A DNA stretch of 64,000 nucleotides from Bryoerythrophyllum caledonicum (lineage: Eukaryota > Streptophyta > Bryopsida > Pottiales > Pottiaceae): assembly GCA_963971425.1 (NCBI GenBank), contig OZ020521.1, positions 5,287,519-5,351,518 on the forward strand. Reading direction: 5' to 3'. The notes below the pieces were generated by a model that had not been told where the DNA came from, ran no database searches, and saw nothing but the letters and a program-made list of their open reading frames with translations. Below are positions 22,340 through 32,947 of the stretch, one piece after another; the first letter of the stretch is position 1; each line of letters starts with the position of its first letter. A program made the position numbers and the translations under genes.

Positions 22340-22645
22340 AGGTAAGCCTCCCCATAACCAACAAAAACCCATAGCCAACGCCTATAAAATTGGGGTATAT
22401 CCAATCCTCTTCCATCCCATTACCACCAACAAAGCTCCAAATGGAGGTACCTACTATTGGCCACCACTAAACATGGCTGCACACTTTGAAAATTCATAAC
22501 TAATTCAATTTTCATCGAAAAAACATGAAATCACTTGGGTTGGAATTGTAATTCTATTGGCTATCACTGAAAAATAATAGTATAATTATTTCCTCTCTCC
22601 ATATATGCACATTCCTTAACTTGTCGGTTATAGGGGGGCTTACCT
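22340..22645 (+). mobile_element. MITE, AGGTAAGCCCCCC family, copy 2
   Basis: TA|AGGTAAGCCTCCCC at the left and GGGGGGCTTACCT|TA at the right. The interior is nearly the same as 6,545-6,897 (CCAACAAAAACCCATA, CACTTGGGTTGGAATTG). It lacks the 47-base block present there. Confidence 0.8.
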
Positions 22646-23203
22646 TATATGATTTTCAAATTGATATGATCATGTTCCTTCCCATGCTTTTGAGAATTAA
22701 CCACCTTGAAACCAATTGGAGCCCTATTCTGCAATATTATGTGAACCTTGTGTGATGCACTCTAACTTCTCTTTTGCCCCATTTGCTTGTACCACAAGTC
22801 AATATGAATTTTTTACAAGGACAATTCTAAAAGTTGATGAGAGATATTTTGTAATACAAAATTTCTATTGCACCATTCCAAGACTTTATTGCATTATCAC
22901 AGGGTGAGTAAGAATGCAAAAATAGTGAAATTTCACTGTACTAGTGCTTACAAATCTCATTTTCATGCATAAACATGCATCTAACGTAGTTGTAAATTTA
23001 GAACAAGTTTGTTTATGAAAAAATTGTACAGTTATTAGAATTTATTCCTAACAATCATAAGTACATTAACGTTAAAATTTGTCATAGAACCGTATCCAAT
23101 GAAATTAATTTCAACCTTAAAGTTAATTGAAAACCTTTGTAAAAAATTGAGAAATGCTATCTTGTGTGCAATAAATGGTGAGTTGTGAGCATCGAGCAAT
23201 CAA

Positions 23204-23246
23204 ATTTAGGGTTTAGGGTTTATATTATAGGGTTTATGGTTTAGTT
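23204..23246 (+). repeat. Short interstitial telomere-like run (TTTAGGG type)
   Basis: ATTTAGGGTTTAGGGTTTAT followed by ATAGGGTTTATGGTTTAG. These are three TTTAGGG-like units plus decayed ones. TTTAGGG is the plant and green-algal telomere repeat. Confidence 0.6.
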
Positions 23247-23966
23247 ATAGACAACACTTTCATAAAAAAAAATTGAAATACAAATTAATGAATTTTTCCT
23301 GTTTTGTTTTTACTCACCCCTCACCGTTCCCTGTTCACCTCTCACAACATAGCACCGCTCATAACTATGGTATTTAGTGTGGATATGTTGCTGAATGAGC
23401 TGGACTGCTGTGAAGTGAAAGAAGACTCTGCACGCATTGAATTTACACTCAAACATTCAGATTGAACGGTAAGCAAACCAAAGACGTATCACATACCATA
23501 ACAAGCACATGAACTACGTGAAGTGTACAAAGATCCATGCCGATGATCACCTTCCAAGATAGTGATCTACCATGCACCTTTCTGCAAGCTCTTTTCACTT
23601 CTCGGCATGGCCACCTATCAAGGTTTGCGCATCACATTCATCACCAAAAGGACACTGTAAGCAGGTCTAACATGTGTTATTTAATACACATCGCCATATT
23701 GCTCATATCGGCTAATTCAAGGAGCTACACTAATCAGCCAATGTTGTTCTGGAAGCCATGAAAAGTAGTTGCAAATAATACTACGTTTAGTGGCCAGAAT
23801 AACTGGGAGTGGCCAATGTAACCATAACTGTAGTTGAACACTACGCCACAATTGTGATGTTCATCAAAGTTCATGCCCAAAAATGTAGCATGGAACAGAG
23901 GAACAGCTAGCCATGGCTAAATTCTACAGTTCCAACCTCATCTTATTGTGGAGGTGGTTCGAAACT

Positions 23967-24757
23967 AGTAGAAAACCATGTTAGAAACATTGTATGAATA
24001 CACGACATGCGGTTTAGATCACACTAGAAACATGCCTTCCCATCCAAACATTGTTCTAAATACCATGATTTTGGATTTTTATGCATGGTCTCCCAACTTC
24101 CACTAAGTATTCATTAAATTGAGACATTTCAGAGTCTCAAATGAGTGACTTTGAACATGACAGTAGTAGGGATGGAAGTCTCAAGCTTCGTGGAATGTCT
24201 CAATTTAACGAATATGGCTTCAGAAGATGATGAGAATACTCGAGACATTTATTTGCTGAAGTAACCAACAAGAAACTAGCGCAAGGGACCCTGGAGATAG
24301 AGAAAAGATTGCCAAAGTCGCATGTGATATTGTCTCTGGGTTGAGTATGCAACTGTAAACGATACTTATCAAACACGTGAGATCACATTATGATTATATT
24401 TTCTACTTTCGCGCATGCAACATCCATTATATTACATGATAACCAAGCCAACGTCCCCTCTCAAATGCATGTGAGCATGCAAAGTGCACTGCTAAAATCA
24501 CCTTGATTTTCCACATCGCCTGTCTGTTTGTGTGCCTCCAATGGTTATTTGACTAACGCTTCAAAGAATCAATCTCAGAAACTTATGGCATGTCTAGACA
24601 AGAAATTGAATTTTCCAGATGCGCTTTCTTGTAATTCTATCAAGAACCGCTTGAAGAGAACCACTTTATTTTGAGCAGCATTTGGAGGAGAACCCCCACT
24701 TCTAGTGTATGGTAGTCTAAACCACATTTCTAGTATTCATAGAAAAGTTGTTTTTCT
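23967..24757. repeat. Segment with about 55-bp imperfect inverted ends
   Basis: The left part (AGAAAACCATG, TATGAATAC, GCGGTTTAGATCACACTAG) is mirrored at 24,701-24,757 (CTAGTGTATGGTAGTCTAAACC, GTATTCATAGAAAAG). It encloses the small hairpin at 24,108-24,214. It is possibly an old TIR element. No target duplication is clear. Confidence 0.4.
24108..24214. repeat. 107-bp palindromic MITE-like hairpin
   Basis: TATTCATTAAATTGAGACATT at the left pairs with AATGTCTCAATTTAACGAATA at the right. The inner AGTCTCAA words also pair. It is non-coding. Confidence 0.6.
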
Positions 24758-25219
24758 CAAGAATCTTGTGTAACGAGATCAAACTATTTCTAATCAGAGT
24801 TCAACAAACTCTGGTAATTTGACACACCAAACGTATATCTAGATGCGAATTTATTGATTGAAAAGAGAGTTCTATGTAGTAAAGTGGTTTTCTTTGTAGC
24901 AGTTCCGGTCCACATCCAATGAAGTGGGGCTAACATGGGATTGTTCAGTGCCTGCAAAGAATGAATCATGTGCCTTGTAGTGTGTGTGAGTGTCTGACAT
25001 TTCGTATAATATTATGTCAGACATGTGGTTGAGTCAATCAACCAAAGCTCCTGCTCATGTCCTCTTGACATGATCAATGAACTCTTCGAAGCATATGTAA
25101 TTGTCATGTTGCTGTCTGCATTTGAATTGGTCAGAATGTAATGGCTCTTCAGATTAAAAAGTCAAGTGCCCGGAGTGCTACATTCGAACTAGGATTATTG
25201 TTGCCCTTTTTTCCTGGTA

Positions 25220-25761
25220 CACTAAAATTTATGTTTAGTGTAGTGGTACAAATAGTGTATTTACCCTAGTACACTATTTGTAAAGAAGTTGACAATTGGT
25301 GTTAGCTACCAATGTCATTAATGTAACCTTCACTCAAACCCCAATCATTCAAGCCCATGCTTCTCTTCATTTGCAACTTTCAAATGGTCATAACTCATTC
25401 AAAACTTGTCCAAATTGGGCAAATGAGGTGTTTTTTAGCAACTACATTTTCTGTAGATGCCAAAAAAACACCTCATATGTCCAATTCGGGTTTATAATGA
25501 ATGAGTTGTGGCCAATTGAAAGTTGTTGATAAGATACTTTGACACAGCCCTCGACTGTTGGACCTTTTTTTTATACTTCTACTATTGATACACTAAATGT
25601 GCACAAGTGAAAAAAATAATGTTGAAATATTTACTAAAATTGACAAATAGTGTAGTAGTTGGCATTTAGTGTAGGATTTTGTCACTTCACTAAATGCCTC
25701 GTTTGCAATTGGTGTATGGGTTTGCAAGTAGTGTATACTACACTAAACATAAATTTTAGTG
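25220..25761. mobile_element. TA-bounded CACTAAA element, 542-bp type
   Basis: TA|CACTAAAATTTATGTTTAG at the left and CTAAACATAAATTTTAGTG|TA at the right. Subterminal words (ACAAATAGTGTATTTACCCT) match the 274- and 299-bp members. The middle carries an extra 150-bp hairpin not seen in them. Confidence 0.75.
25374..25525. repeat. 150-bp internal hairpin
   Basis: CAACTTTCAAATGGTCATAA at the left pairs with TTGTGGCCAATTGAAAGTTG at the right. AATGAGGTGTTTTTT and AAAAAACACCTCATAT pair near the loop. Its presence in one member only suggests a separate small insertion. Confidence 0.65.
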
Positions 25762-26032
25762 TAGTGCTTTTGGCCTGAATTGAACTGGTCTTGTGTGCCC
25801 TAGCTTTTGTGAATTCATGATTAGAATGGAAGTAGTACTGTACAGTACATTTGCTTTTTGGGGAATATGAAACAGAAAACGTTCTGAAACAGCTTACGAT
25901 GAAGATTCATTGGATCTATTGAAAATGTGGAGAACTCAGTGGTCACTTCATGTAGGTACCTAAAAAAAAAGGCTACCATTTTCCTTTCACTAACCATTTC
26001 AACCCCCTAAAATGGACATAGACACCCCACTA

Positions 26033-26331
26033 CACTAAACATGGCATTAAGTGTAGTCACACAAATAGTGTAATTACCCTACTACACTATTTGCGAACAA
26101 CTTCACAATTAGTATTAGCTATGGCAAGCTTTTTCATACATTAATAGTGATTTTATTCACTGCGGCAAGCTTTTTCATACACGAATTGTGCACATTTTTT
26201 TTAAAAAAACACCCTTTTTTACTGCCATTCACATTTAGTGTAATGATTGACATTTAGTGTAGAATTGTAATTCTTACATTTAGTGTCAGGGTTTGTATTT
26301 AATGTAGACGACACTAATGCGATGTTTAGTG
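26033..26331. mobile_element. MITE, TA-bounded CACTAAA family, 299-bp type
   Basis: TA|CACTAAACATGGCATTAAG at the left and GCGATGTTTAGTG|TA at the right. The interior matches 13,550-13,823, with a short local duplication around GGCAAGCTTTTTCATAC. Confidence 0.8.
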
Positions 26332-26332
26332 T

Positions 26333-26413
26333 AGTACAAATGGGCCAGTTCTTGACACTCTGGCATTTTTACATTATTTCGTGAAAAAAGTGTCGAAAAC
26401 AGCCCCTTCTATA
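26333..26413. repeat. Small inverted repeat abutting the MITE
   Basis: CAAATGGGCCAGTTCTTGACACT at one side and, inverted, AGTGTCGAAAACAGCCCCTT at the other. It is similar in ends and position to 28,133-28,325, which also touches the right end of a CACTAAA MITE. Confidence 0.45.
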
Positions 26414-27908
26414 CCAATGAGAGACCCCTGGTTCCCATGTTGCAAGTTTGGAACAACAGATGTTGTGCTCAATTTTTAAACTTGACGATTCTTGAACTCA
26501 TAGAAAGATAGAAGTCCACTCTTTAGTTCCAATGGTTTGTTCTTCGAAACCACAACTCGGAAATCCGGTACACGATGAGGACAAAGTGTGGTGTGTCCAT
26601 GAGCTAGTCCATGGAGCTGCTTTCACTATTAGCAACCTTGTCGCTCTTCACAAACTATTCCAAGTATTCTAGAAGTGGGTGAGTCAATCGGATCACAAAG
26701 GACAAGAAAAAGGACCCTTTTGCCACATTCTACGGAAGTGAAGAGCGACACTTTTTGAGTGAGGGGTTGCTTCTGATAACCATCCAACCATAGTTTGAAA
26801 ATGTCATGGCCACACATCATCTTTACCAATAAGATGAGAAAAAAACACAAGCAAACTTCACGGCGGCTGTCGAACTCACTCACTCAAAGCGGGTGATGAT
26901 GATGATCAGCCACGCAATCAACCGGATGGTACATGAGGTGATGCGGCCGGCCCTATTTTGGCCCATTTAGGAACAAGTCTAGGCGCAGATGGGAACAGAG
27001 CAACTGGAGGGCTGTCCTGGACGGGAGGGGACCATGTGCATTCTACATTCTCCTTGGCACATCCTGAAGGTGATGGGACAACGGTTGTATGAGAGCCCAA
27101 AGCTGGGACCACCGTCACATCGCCCTAAAGTACCCCACCTGCCACCTTTGCTGGTACACTTAATTGCAGACCTTGCTACCTTGGCTTGTGCTGCAAAGAG
27201 AGCACCATCGTTTCGTACCTGTGTGATACTCGGGTGATACACTGTTCGCCTTGATGGAGGAGTATGAGAGGCTCTTCCTACCTGTAAAGACAATGGAAAT
27301 AGAGTGATACTTGGGCATTGGTACGATATCCCTTTGATACCGAGGCATGACGACAACATTACAGACCTGTGAAGGCTGCCCGTGTTCCAATTCTCTAGCC
27401 ATGTAAGGCCAAACGTCCATTATTGGGTCGTTTGGGCATGTTAAGCTCCCTTGCAAGCATTCTTGGCTACCTCCAAGAAAAATTTGAGGAAATTTTAGAA
27501 GTGGAGCAAGATGAGCATCTACCACGACCAACGTCTCAAAATTGATGAGCTACAGTGATTTCCGTAAAGTGGGGTTGCGATGAAATGTCTCCATTGTGGA
27601 AACGATATAACTAATCTATTACACTTGTAGATTCTCCCACGCCTTGTGAGCTCATCGACCTTAAAGGGCTAGTGATTCTAGGCTCTTTGGTCTTCAAGTG
27701 CAGATTCAAATCATTTGTGCAGGATGGTCTCGTTTTGTTATCCAGGAGATACTTGGGTGATACTGGTATGCTGCCCTTTTGATACCTGTGTGATACCAAA
27801 GAGCAAAGACCATGTCGTCAACCTGTGAAGGCTTTCTGTGTTCCAGAGTTTGCATGATCTGGGGGTCCTCTTAGTGCACATTCAAATATCAGGTGAGGAG
27901 CTTGCCAC
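26414..27908. other. GC-richer region, open frames but no recognised gene
   Basis: Several overlapping open stretches up to 126 codons exist on both strands (minus 26,629-26,883, 26,979-27,359 and 27,160-27,531; plus 26,989-27,237). None shows a motif I know, and they overlap each other, as chance frames do in GC-richer DNA. Scattered GTGATACTTGGG-like words recall the GGTGATACCC words near 6 kb. Confidence 0.4.
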
Positions 27909-27910
27909 TA

Positions 27911-28127
27911 CACTAAATATCACTTTTAGTGTAGCGCCCAGTAAATGACTTCTAAATGCTATAAGTTTTTACTTTAAGTGAATATTTTTACCCACTATGT
28001 TTATAATGATCCTTTTATTTGAATACTATAGAGAGTTGTGCTCTTGGTAAAAATTGGCATCAAGAGAAAAAACTTATTGCATTTACAAGTCATGTACTGC
28101 GCACTACACTAAAAGTGATATTTAGTG
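27911..28127. mobile_element. Foldback MITE, TA-bounded CACTAAA family, 217-bp type, copy 2
   Basis: TA|CACTAAATATCACTTTTAG at the left and AAAAGTGATATTTAGTG|TA at the right. It is exactly as long as copy 1 (217 bp), with the same loop region (CTATGTTTATAATGATCC). Confidence 0.8.
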
Positions 28128-28132
28128 TAGTA

Positions 28133-28325
28133 CAGACGGGGCTCTTTTCGAACACTTTCACATTATGCAGAGGTTTAGGACAATTTCATCAATGCTTCAT
28201 CAAACAGCTACAAAAACAACCCCATTTATACGTAGAGTACAGTTGCTCACGCGCTGTTGAGACCATTTTCCACATTGTTTTCAACGCTTCACCAATAACC
28301 GTGTCAACAAAAACAGCCCCGTCTG
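28133..28325. mobile_element. Small TA-bounded element with CAGACGGGGCT ends
   Basis: TA|CAGACGGGGCTCTTTT at the left and AAAACAGCCCCGTCTG|TA at the right. The inverted ends are 11 bp and perfect. It is separated from the preceding MITE by three bases. A long open frame (28,019-28,546) runs through both elements and is not a credible gene. Confidence 0.6.
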
Positions 28326-28327
28326 TA

Positions 28328-28773
28328 CTAGCTGCATGGCTGTCCGACGCACTGAACAGCTATAGGATGTGTATCATGCACTGGAAGCCGAGAGCAATCG
28401 GCCATTTTGGCTCTCCCCGGACGAATTATGTGATGGTGTACGCTTGGAACCACCACAGTAATTATAAGATATTGTTGCACGCCATGCTAAAGCCTAGGCT
28501 AGATGCCATGCCAAAGCCTAAAGACAACAACAGATGGCCTTCATGAAGTTGACATCCACAATCTGGGTACTACACTATTGGCCATGTCCATAATGATGTG
28601 CACTCATTCCAAAACATGACAAATCTGCTTTCACTTGGGGTATTTGGATTATTCACTGGTTTCCAAGTGATTTTCATTATGATATGCTTACAGTAGGGTT
28701 GTGTACACATGGATGGATGTGTTTGGCTTGCTTCATTGGCTTCTGAAGGACCAAATGTCTTAAAATGGGCTTT
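28328..28773. other. No feature recognised
   Basis: Unique-looking sequence between a small TA-bounded element and a TTAA-bounded element. No coding signal. Confidence 0.4.
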
Positions 28774-29621
28774 TTAACCCCTAAAGTCGAAATCGACCAG
28801 AACGTGGTCGATCTGACTCTGGTCAGGCTCTCAGTTACTAAATTTAGATCGTATGAAGTTACAATTTTGGAAGTTGTAGAGTTTTCCCATACCTTTAAAA
28901 TGACACCATTCATGCTTCAAAATTCCTCATACTTTAGGAGATATTCACGGTCAAAGTTTGAAAACACTGTTGGGGCATGCTGAAATCTGCCCAGAACTGC
29001 GGTATATGCTCATTTATTCTCAAAATCTGCCCAAAATCAATTAGATCGCAGTTACTTCAAAAATTCACCAAAAATTGAGATTTTACTTTTTTTCGAATTT
29101 TGTTTTTCGTACATGTAAAAGAGGAAGTAAAGCATGATCTCACCGTTTGGATTTTCAATCAGATAATTTTTTACATGAATTTTTAATTGTTGAAAATGGG
29201 CATTTGTATTTGTATTTCAGCATACCTCCATGTGAAAAATTAAGCATTTCTTTAGGTTTTATAGGTCCTATGAGGGTAAAAGTTATATGGACATATTCCT
29301 TACTCACATAGGAACAAGAATTTGAAGAGCCTCATGTCAAATTTCCTTTCAAAATTGGTTTTTTTGGCCCCTAAAACATTAGTTTTCCATTCTACAACAA
29401 GGGAAAAATCTTTTTTTTCAACTTTGAATATTACGATCTCACAAATGGAGAGGAATTTGAATCTAAGATTCGGTATGCATGTACATGTACAAGTTAGGTA
29501 CTAGATCTTACGGTTACATACTTGAAAATTTGTCAAAAGTTAAAAAATTTCACCTTGCATTGAAAGAGGGCAGTTTTGAGGGTTTTTGGCAGTTTTGAGG
29601 GCTTTCGACTTTAGGGGTTAA
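28774..29621. mobile_element. 848-bp TTAA-bounded element with perfect 15-bp ends
   Basis: TTAA|CCCCTAAAGTCGAAA at the left and TTTCGACTTTAGGGG|TTAA at the right. Both TTAA copies are intact, the cleanest case of the TTAA/CCC class in the window. The interior differs from the other families and has no open frame of note. It is most likely a non-autonomous piggyBac-like element, and young judging by its perfect ends. Confidence 0.72.
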
Positions 29622-29642
29622 GGTTCGGTCAAGTTCCTATGG

Positions 29643-29921
29643 CCAAGGAGAATTGACCCCCTCACTCGTCCTTACCCGAGGTGGGCCCCATCTTTATTAC
29701 ATGGGGTCATTTTTGTGGCCCTCTTATTTTGGAGGTCCACAGGCTTTTTTTGGATTTTTTTGGGACAAATTTGAAGCCTATGGCTATTGTTTAACCTGGA
29801 AGACCCTCTCTTGCTATAAATAGGTCCCCATCCAAAAACAAAATAGAGGCCTGGTTTGGCCCCACCACCTCATGGCCCCCACGGGTAAGGACAAGCGAGG
29901 GGGTCAATTCTCCCTGGCCAA
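29643..29921. mobile_element. MULE-like element with about 40-bp inverted ends
   Basis: GGAGAATTGACCCCCTC, then CGTCCTTACCCG, at the left. CGGGTAAGGAC, then GAGGGGGTCAATTCTCC, at the right. The flanks TTCCTATGG and TTCCTGTGG look like a 9-bp target duplication with one change. Sister repeats continue straight from this site into TGTG, which supports the insertion. 9-bp duplications and long ends fit Mutator-like elements. Confidence 0.68.
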
Positions 29922-30446
29922 TTCCTGTGGTGTGAATTTCAAACATTCCTCTTTAAATTTTTTACTGCAATTAGGCATTACAAAAACCTTGTTGAGAGTA
30001 CAATGTTTTCCTAGATGTGACATGTGAAGAAAAAATTATAGGGCTTTGAATTTCAAAGAGGGATCGTTAGGACACTCGGTTGAATGTGAGATTTTCAATA
30101 GTAGCAAGTAATATTATTTCCTTAAATATTGTCAATAACAAATCCTTGCCTTTGGTGAAAACTAGCATATTAACCCAAGTCAAACATGTTCACACATTGT
30201 CGGGCAAGGTACCAAGAAAACTTCTTCTTTTCCACATAAAACTTAGAGATCTTCAATTGTTTTTACTTTGAACATATCCACAACAATATGTGGTGTAAAC
30301 CATCTTGTTGACCATCAGAATTATCAATCTAAAACATATTAAGTTCACAAAAAAATAAAATGTGAATTGACAACTTTTTTACCCTAGACCTTGCAAAATT
30401 AGTTTGGAAATGCTACACCCTTTCTCTACCTCTGAAATTTGGTGTA

Positions 30447-31400
30447 CACTACCCGGAAACAATGATATGAACACTACATTTCCACACTATGTTGTTGCCA
30501 ACTTTGACACCCTCTTGAGAGCTGAAAATTTGTCAATTTACCATTAAATTTTTAGAACAAGATCACTTCTCTATTGACAACATGTGTGCAACAAAATTTC
30601 AAGTCAAGAAGATGAATACAAAAAAGATTTTCAAAATTTGCCAACATGTGTAGTTATGAGAAAAGCTTTCAAGGGGGCCAACTTTGGCAACCTCCCAAGG
30701 GTTGAAAGGATTTTTTTCTGCCCATGGAATTTTTAGAATGAGACCACCTCTATGTTGATTATATGTGTGCTTAATTTCAAGTCCAAAAGATCCACAAAAG
30801 AAAAGAAACAAATCTAAATCTACCAACATGTGTAGTTGTGAGAAACAATCTAGGAAACCATTTCACTGTTGCCAATTTTGGCACCCTCCCCATGTCTGAA
30901 AAATTGTTAGTTGACTATGAATTTTTTGTCACAAGATCATCTTTATGTTGATAACATGTTTGCCAAAATTCAAGGCCAAAAGATGAATACATAAAACCAT
31001 CTTCAAAATCCACTAACATATGTAGGTAGGAGAAACAATTTTGAATATCTTGTTTTGTATTTGTCAAGTATCCTTGGAATTGGGCACACTTTTTATAAAC
31101 ATAGAGGTGATCTTGTGCCAAAAGTTTCACAATAAATTTAAAAAAAAACAGCACTAGGGAGGGTGTCAAAGTTGGCAGCTGAGAATGGTTCACAACTACA
31201 CATCTTGGTAGATTTTGAATATCTTTTTTGGTATTCATCTTCTGGACTTGAAATTTTGCACACATGTTGTCAACATAAAAATGATCTTGTGCCAAAATTT
31301 TCATTGTAAATTGGCAATTTTCCAAACCTAGGGAGGGTGCCAAAGTTGGCAGCAGTGTAGTGTGGAAACATAGTGTCCATATCTTTGTTGCCGGGTACTG
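30447..31400. mobile_element. Mariner-like foldback element, TA-bounded, CAGTACCCGG ends
   Basis: The left end TA|CACTACCCGGAAACAATG and the rc right end TA|CAGTACCCGGCAACAAAG continue to match for over 50 bases (TTTCCACACTA). TA flanks fit Tc1/mariner. Related TTAA-class copies (for example minus strand near 36,960) read TTGGTGTACAAGG without the insertion, so the empty site is known. The inside is a symmetric array of about 190-bp units beginning GCCAACTTTGACACCCTC. Three run forward (30,494, 30,678 and 30,870) and two run in reverse (ending near 31,170 and 31,350). Confidence 0.72.
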
Positions 31401-31547
31401 TAAATGGACCTAATATCATACTTAACATGATGGTTATGCATTTAGACCTTGTGTAGTGCAAAATTTTGACATCAGTGAAGTCAAAGTCTGTAGTTCCACT
31501 CAAGGCACGACAGAAAATGAACTATTTTTCCTACTTTAAACACAATA

Positions 31548-31976
31548 AGCACACAATTAAGCAATTATGCACTAAAACAAGTGCATAAAATGGTGCTAAT
31601 AAACATTAAGACGATCCTTAAAAAAGATTAAAATTGAAAAGAATTTTTTTTTGTCACTTTTTACTAAATTAACATGTTTGTAGCCTTTAATATTGGCTTT
31701 TTCATGTGCATGTAAGGGACATGCATTCACCATTTGTTCGGACTTATAGAGAATACATGATTACTAATCCATTTTTTTGCTTTTAAGATTGTAACAATCA
31801 TGTACTTACATTTTGGAGACACACATTTTGTACTATTAAACAATTCTAGAATATCTCACTACAAATACAATTTATAAAAGATACAAAGATTAAACATGCA
31901 ATTTGGTGAGAAACTATGAGGTACCCCATTGTATATTGTATGCAAAAACATACCTAATCAAACTATTTAAAACTAC

Positions 31977-32025
<49 letters not shown>

Positions 32026-32456
32026 CAAACATATTATACTAAAATCAAACATATCAAATGTATCATATTCATCGATCTCCCACCTAAACATCATACTTGC
32101 TCTCCTATGTTGTAGCATAAAGACTCTCATCATCCTGTGGCAAAGCAACTCCCTCCACATGTCCTATGGCGTTCCCTACCATAGCAAACAATTCATGAGT
32201 CTGCACCGCATGATCTAACCATATCTCCAAGACTATTGCATGTAGACTCAACATATTTGTAAAAGCCAAGGTTAGTGTGCCACGTGTGTCTTACACCATC
32301 ATCATTATAGTAGAAGCCATCCTTAAACGACATCTCTTAGTCCGAGGAAAAGGCCCCTTGAAATGCAGTGACATCCTACGATAAGCCAGATCTTGGAGTG
32401 GAAGGCAATATCAGTTGCGTATCACTCTCAATACCTTCAACCCTCTCATGTGTCTC
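31548..32456. other. Unidentified 0.9-kb insertion with a TA microsatellite
   Basis: This stretch is absent from the sister repeats 36,623-37,573 and 37,861-38,800, whose alignment to the host repeat resumes on both sides. No inverted ends, LTR-like ends or coding region are recognised. The open frame through the microsatellite encodes only a Tyr-Ile run. Confidence 0.5.
31981..32022. repeat. (TA)n microsatellite, 42 bp
   Basis: Twenty-one uninterrupted TA units. Confidence 0.95.
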
Positions 32457-32642
32457 TGATAATAATCTTTCAATCCCTGTGGTCAAATTTTATGAAATTT
32501 TGTGAGTATGTTATCTAGTAAGTCTTAATTGAGATCGTACGATTAAACTAAAAAATATATGTTCCTTCCTTACTCATTGCACTAGAATCAACAATTTTGA
32601 AGTGTTTTTGGTGTGAAATTGTCACGGCCCTGAAGGGGTCAA

Positions 32643-32947
32643 CGCCTATGAATGTTAAAATTTTATGGTAGTTTTTGTCGTGAAAATGTGAATTGCACTC
32701 TGAACAAAAATAAGAACTCCGGTCTCCTTGGAGGCCGGCCAGAATAGTTTAAAAGTCTTTGTTTATTCCTGATCTAATTCAATGCCCAACTCTAAACATA
32801 TTTAAAGGCAAACCAAAGTAAATTCATTGTTTCCATGCAAGTGTGCAAACTACAGAAAATAAGATGGTTTCAACAGACCAAATAGTATTCTACATAGTAG
32901 CAATGTATACTCAAATTGGTTGTTAATTGATAAATTTGTTGGTCTTT
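32643..32947. other. Spacer with a CCGG hairpin
   Basis: Contains AAGAACTCCGGTCTCC, then GGAGGCCGGCCAGAATA (about 32,706-32,740). This is a GC-rich hairpin that recurs, slightly changed, near 42,652-42,685. Otherwise there is nothing recognisable. Confidence 0.4.

Larger units (their letters stand above)
22648..25217. other. Mostly unrecognised sequence with small inverted repeats
   Basis: Apart from the telomere-like run and the inverted repeats listed separately, I see no supported gene. Open stretches (22,716-22,907 and 23,537-23,761) are short and lack motifs. Composition rises toward 50% GC between about 23,500 and 25,200, unlike the AT-rich flanks. Confidence 0.4.
29622..32638 (+). mobile_element. 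TTAA/CCCC-family repeat, interrupted three times
   Basis: Segments of this interval align in order with 37,861-38,800: GGTTCGGTCAAGTTCCTAT; AAGTAATATTATTTCC; CACATTGTCGGGCAAGGTACC; CTTAACATGATGG; TTAGACCTTGTGTAGTGCAAA; TACTCATTGCACTAGAA. It ends AAGGGG|TCAA at 32,642. The alignment is broken by a MULE-like element (29,643-29,921), a mariner-like foldback (30,447-31,400) and about 0.9 kb of unknown sequence (31,548-32,456). Its own left terminus is not visible and may have been lost at the neighbouring TTAA element. Confidence 0.7.

Noticed and set aside
26629-27531. Several overlapping open frames of 80-126 codons
   Set aside because: They overlap on both strands in GC-richer DNA and show no motif or partner, as chance frames do.
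28019-28546. 175-codon + strand open frame
   Set aside because: It starts inside one MITE, crosses a second TA-bounded element and has no known motif.
31963-32160. Frames on both strands through the TA repeat (Tyr-Ile runs)
   Set aside because: Produced by the microsatellite itself.
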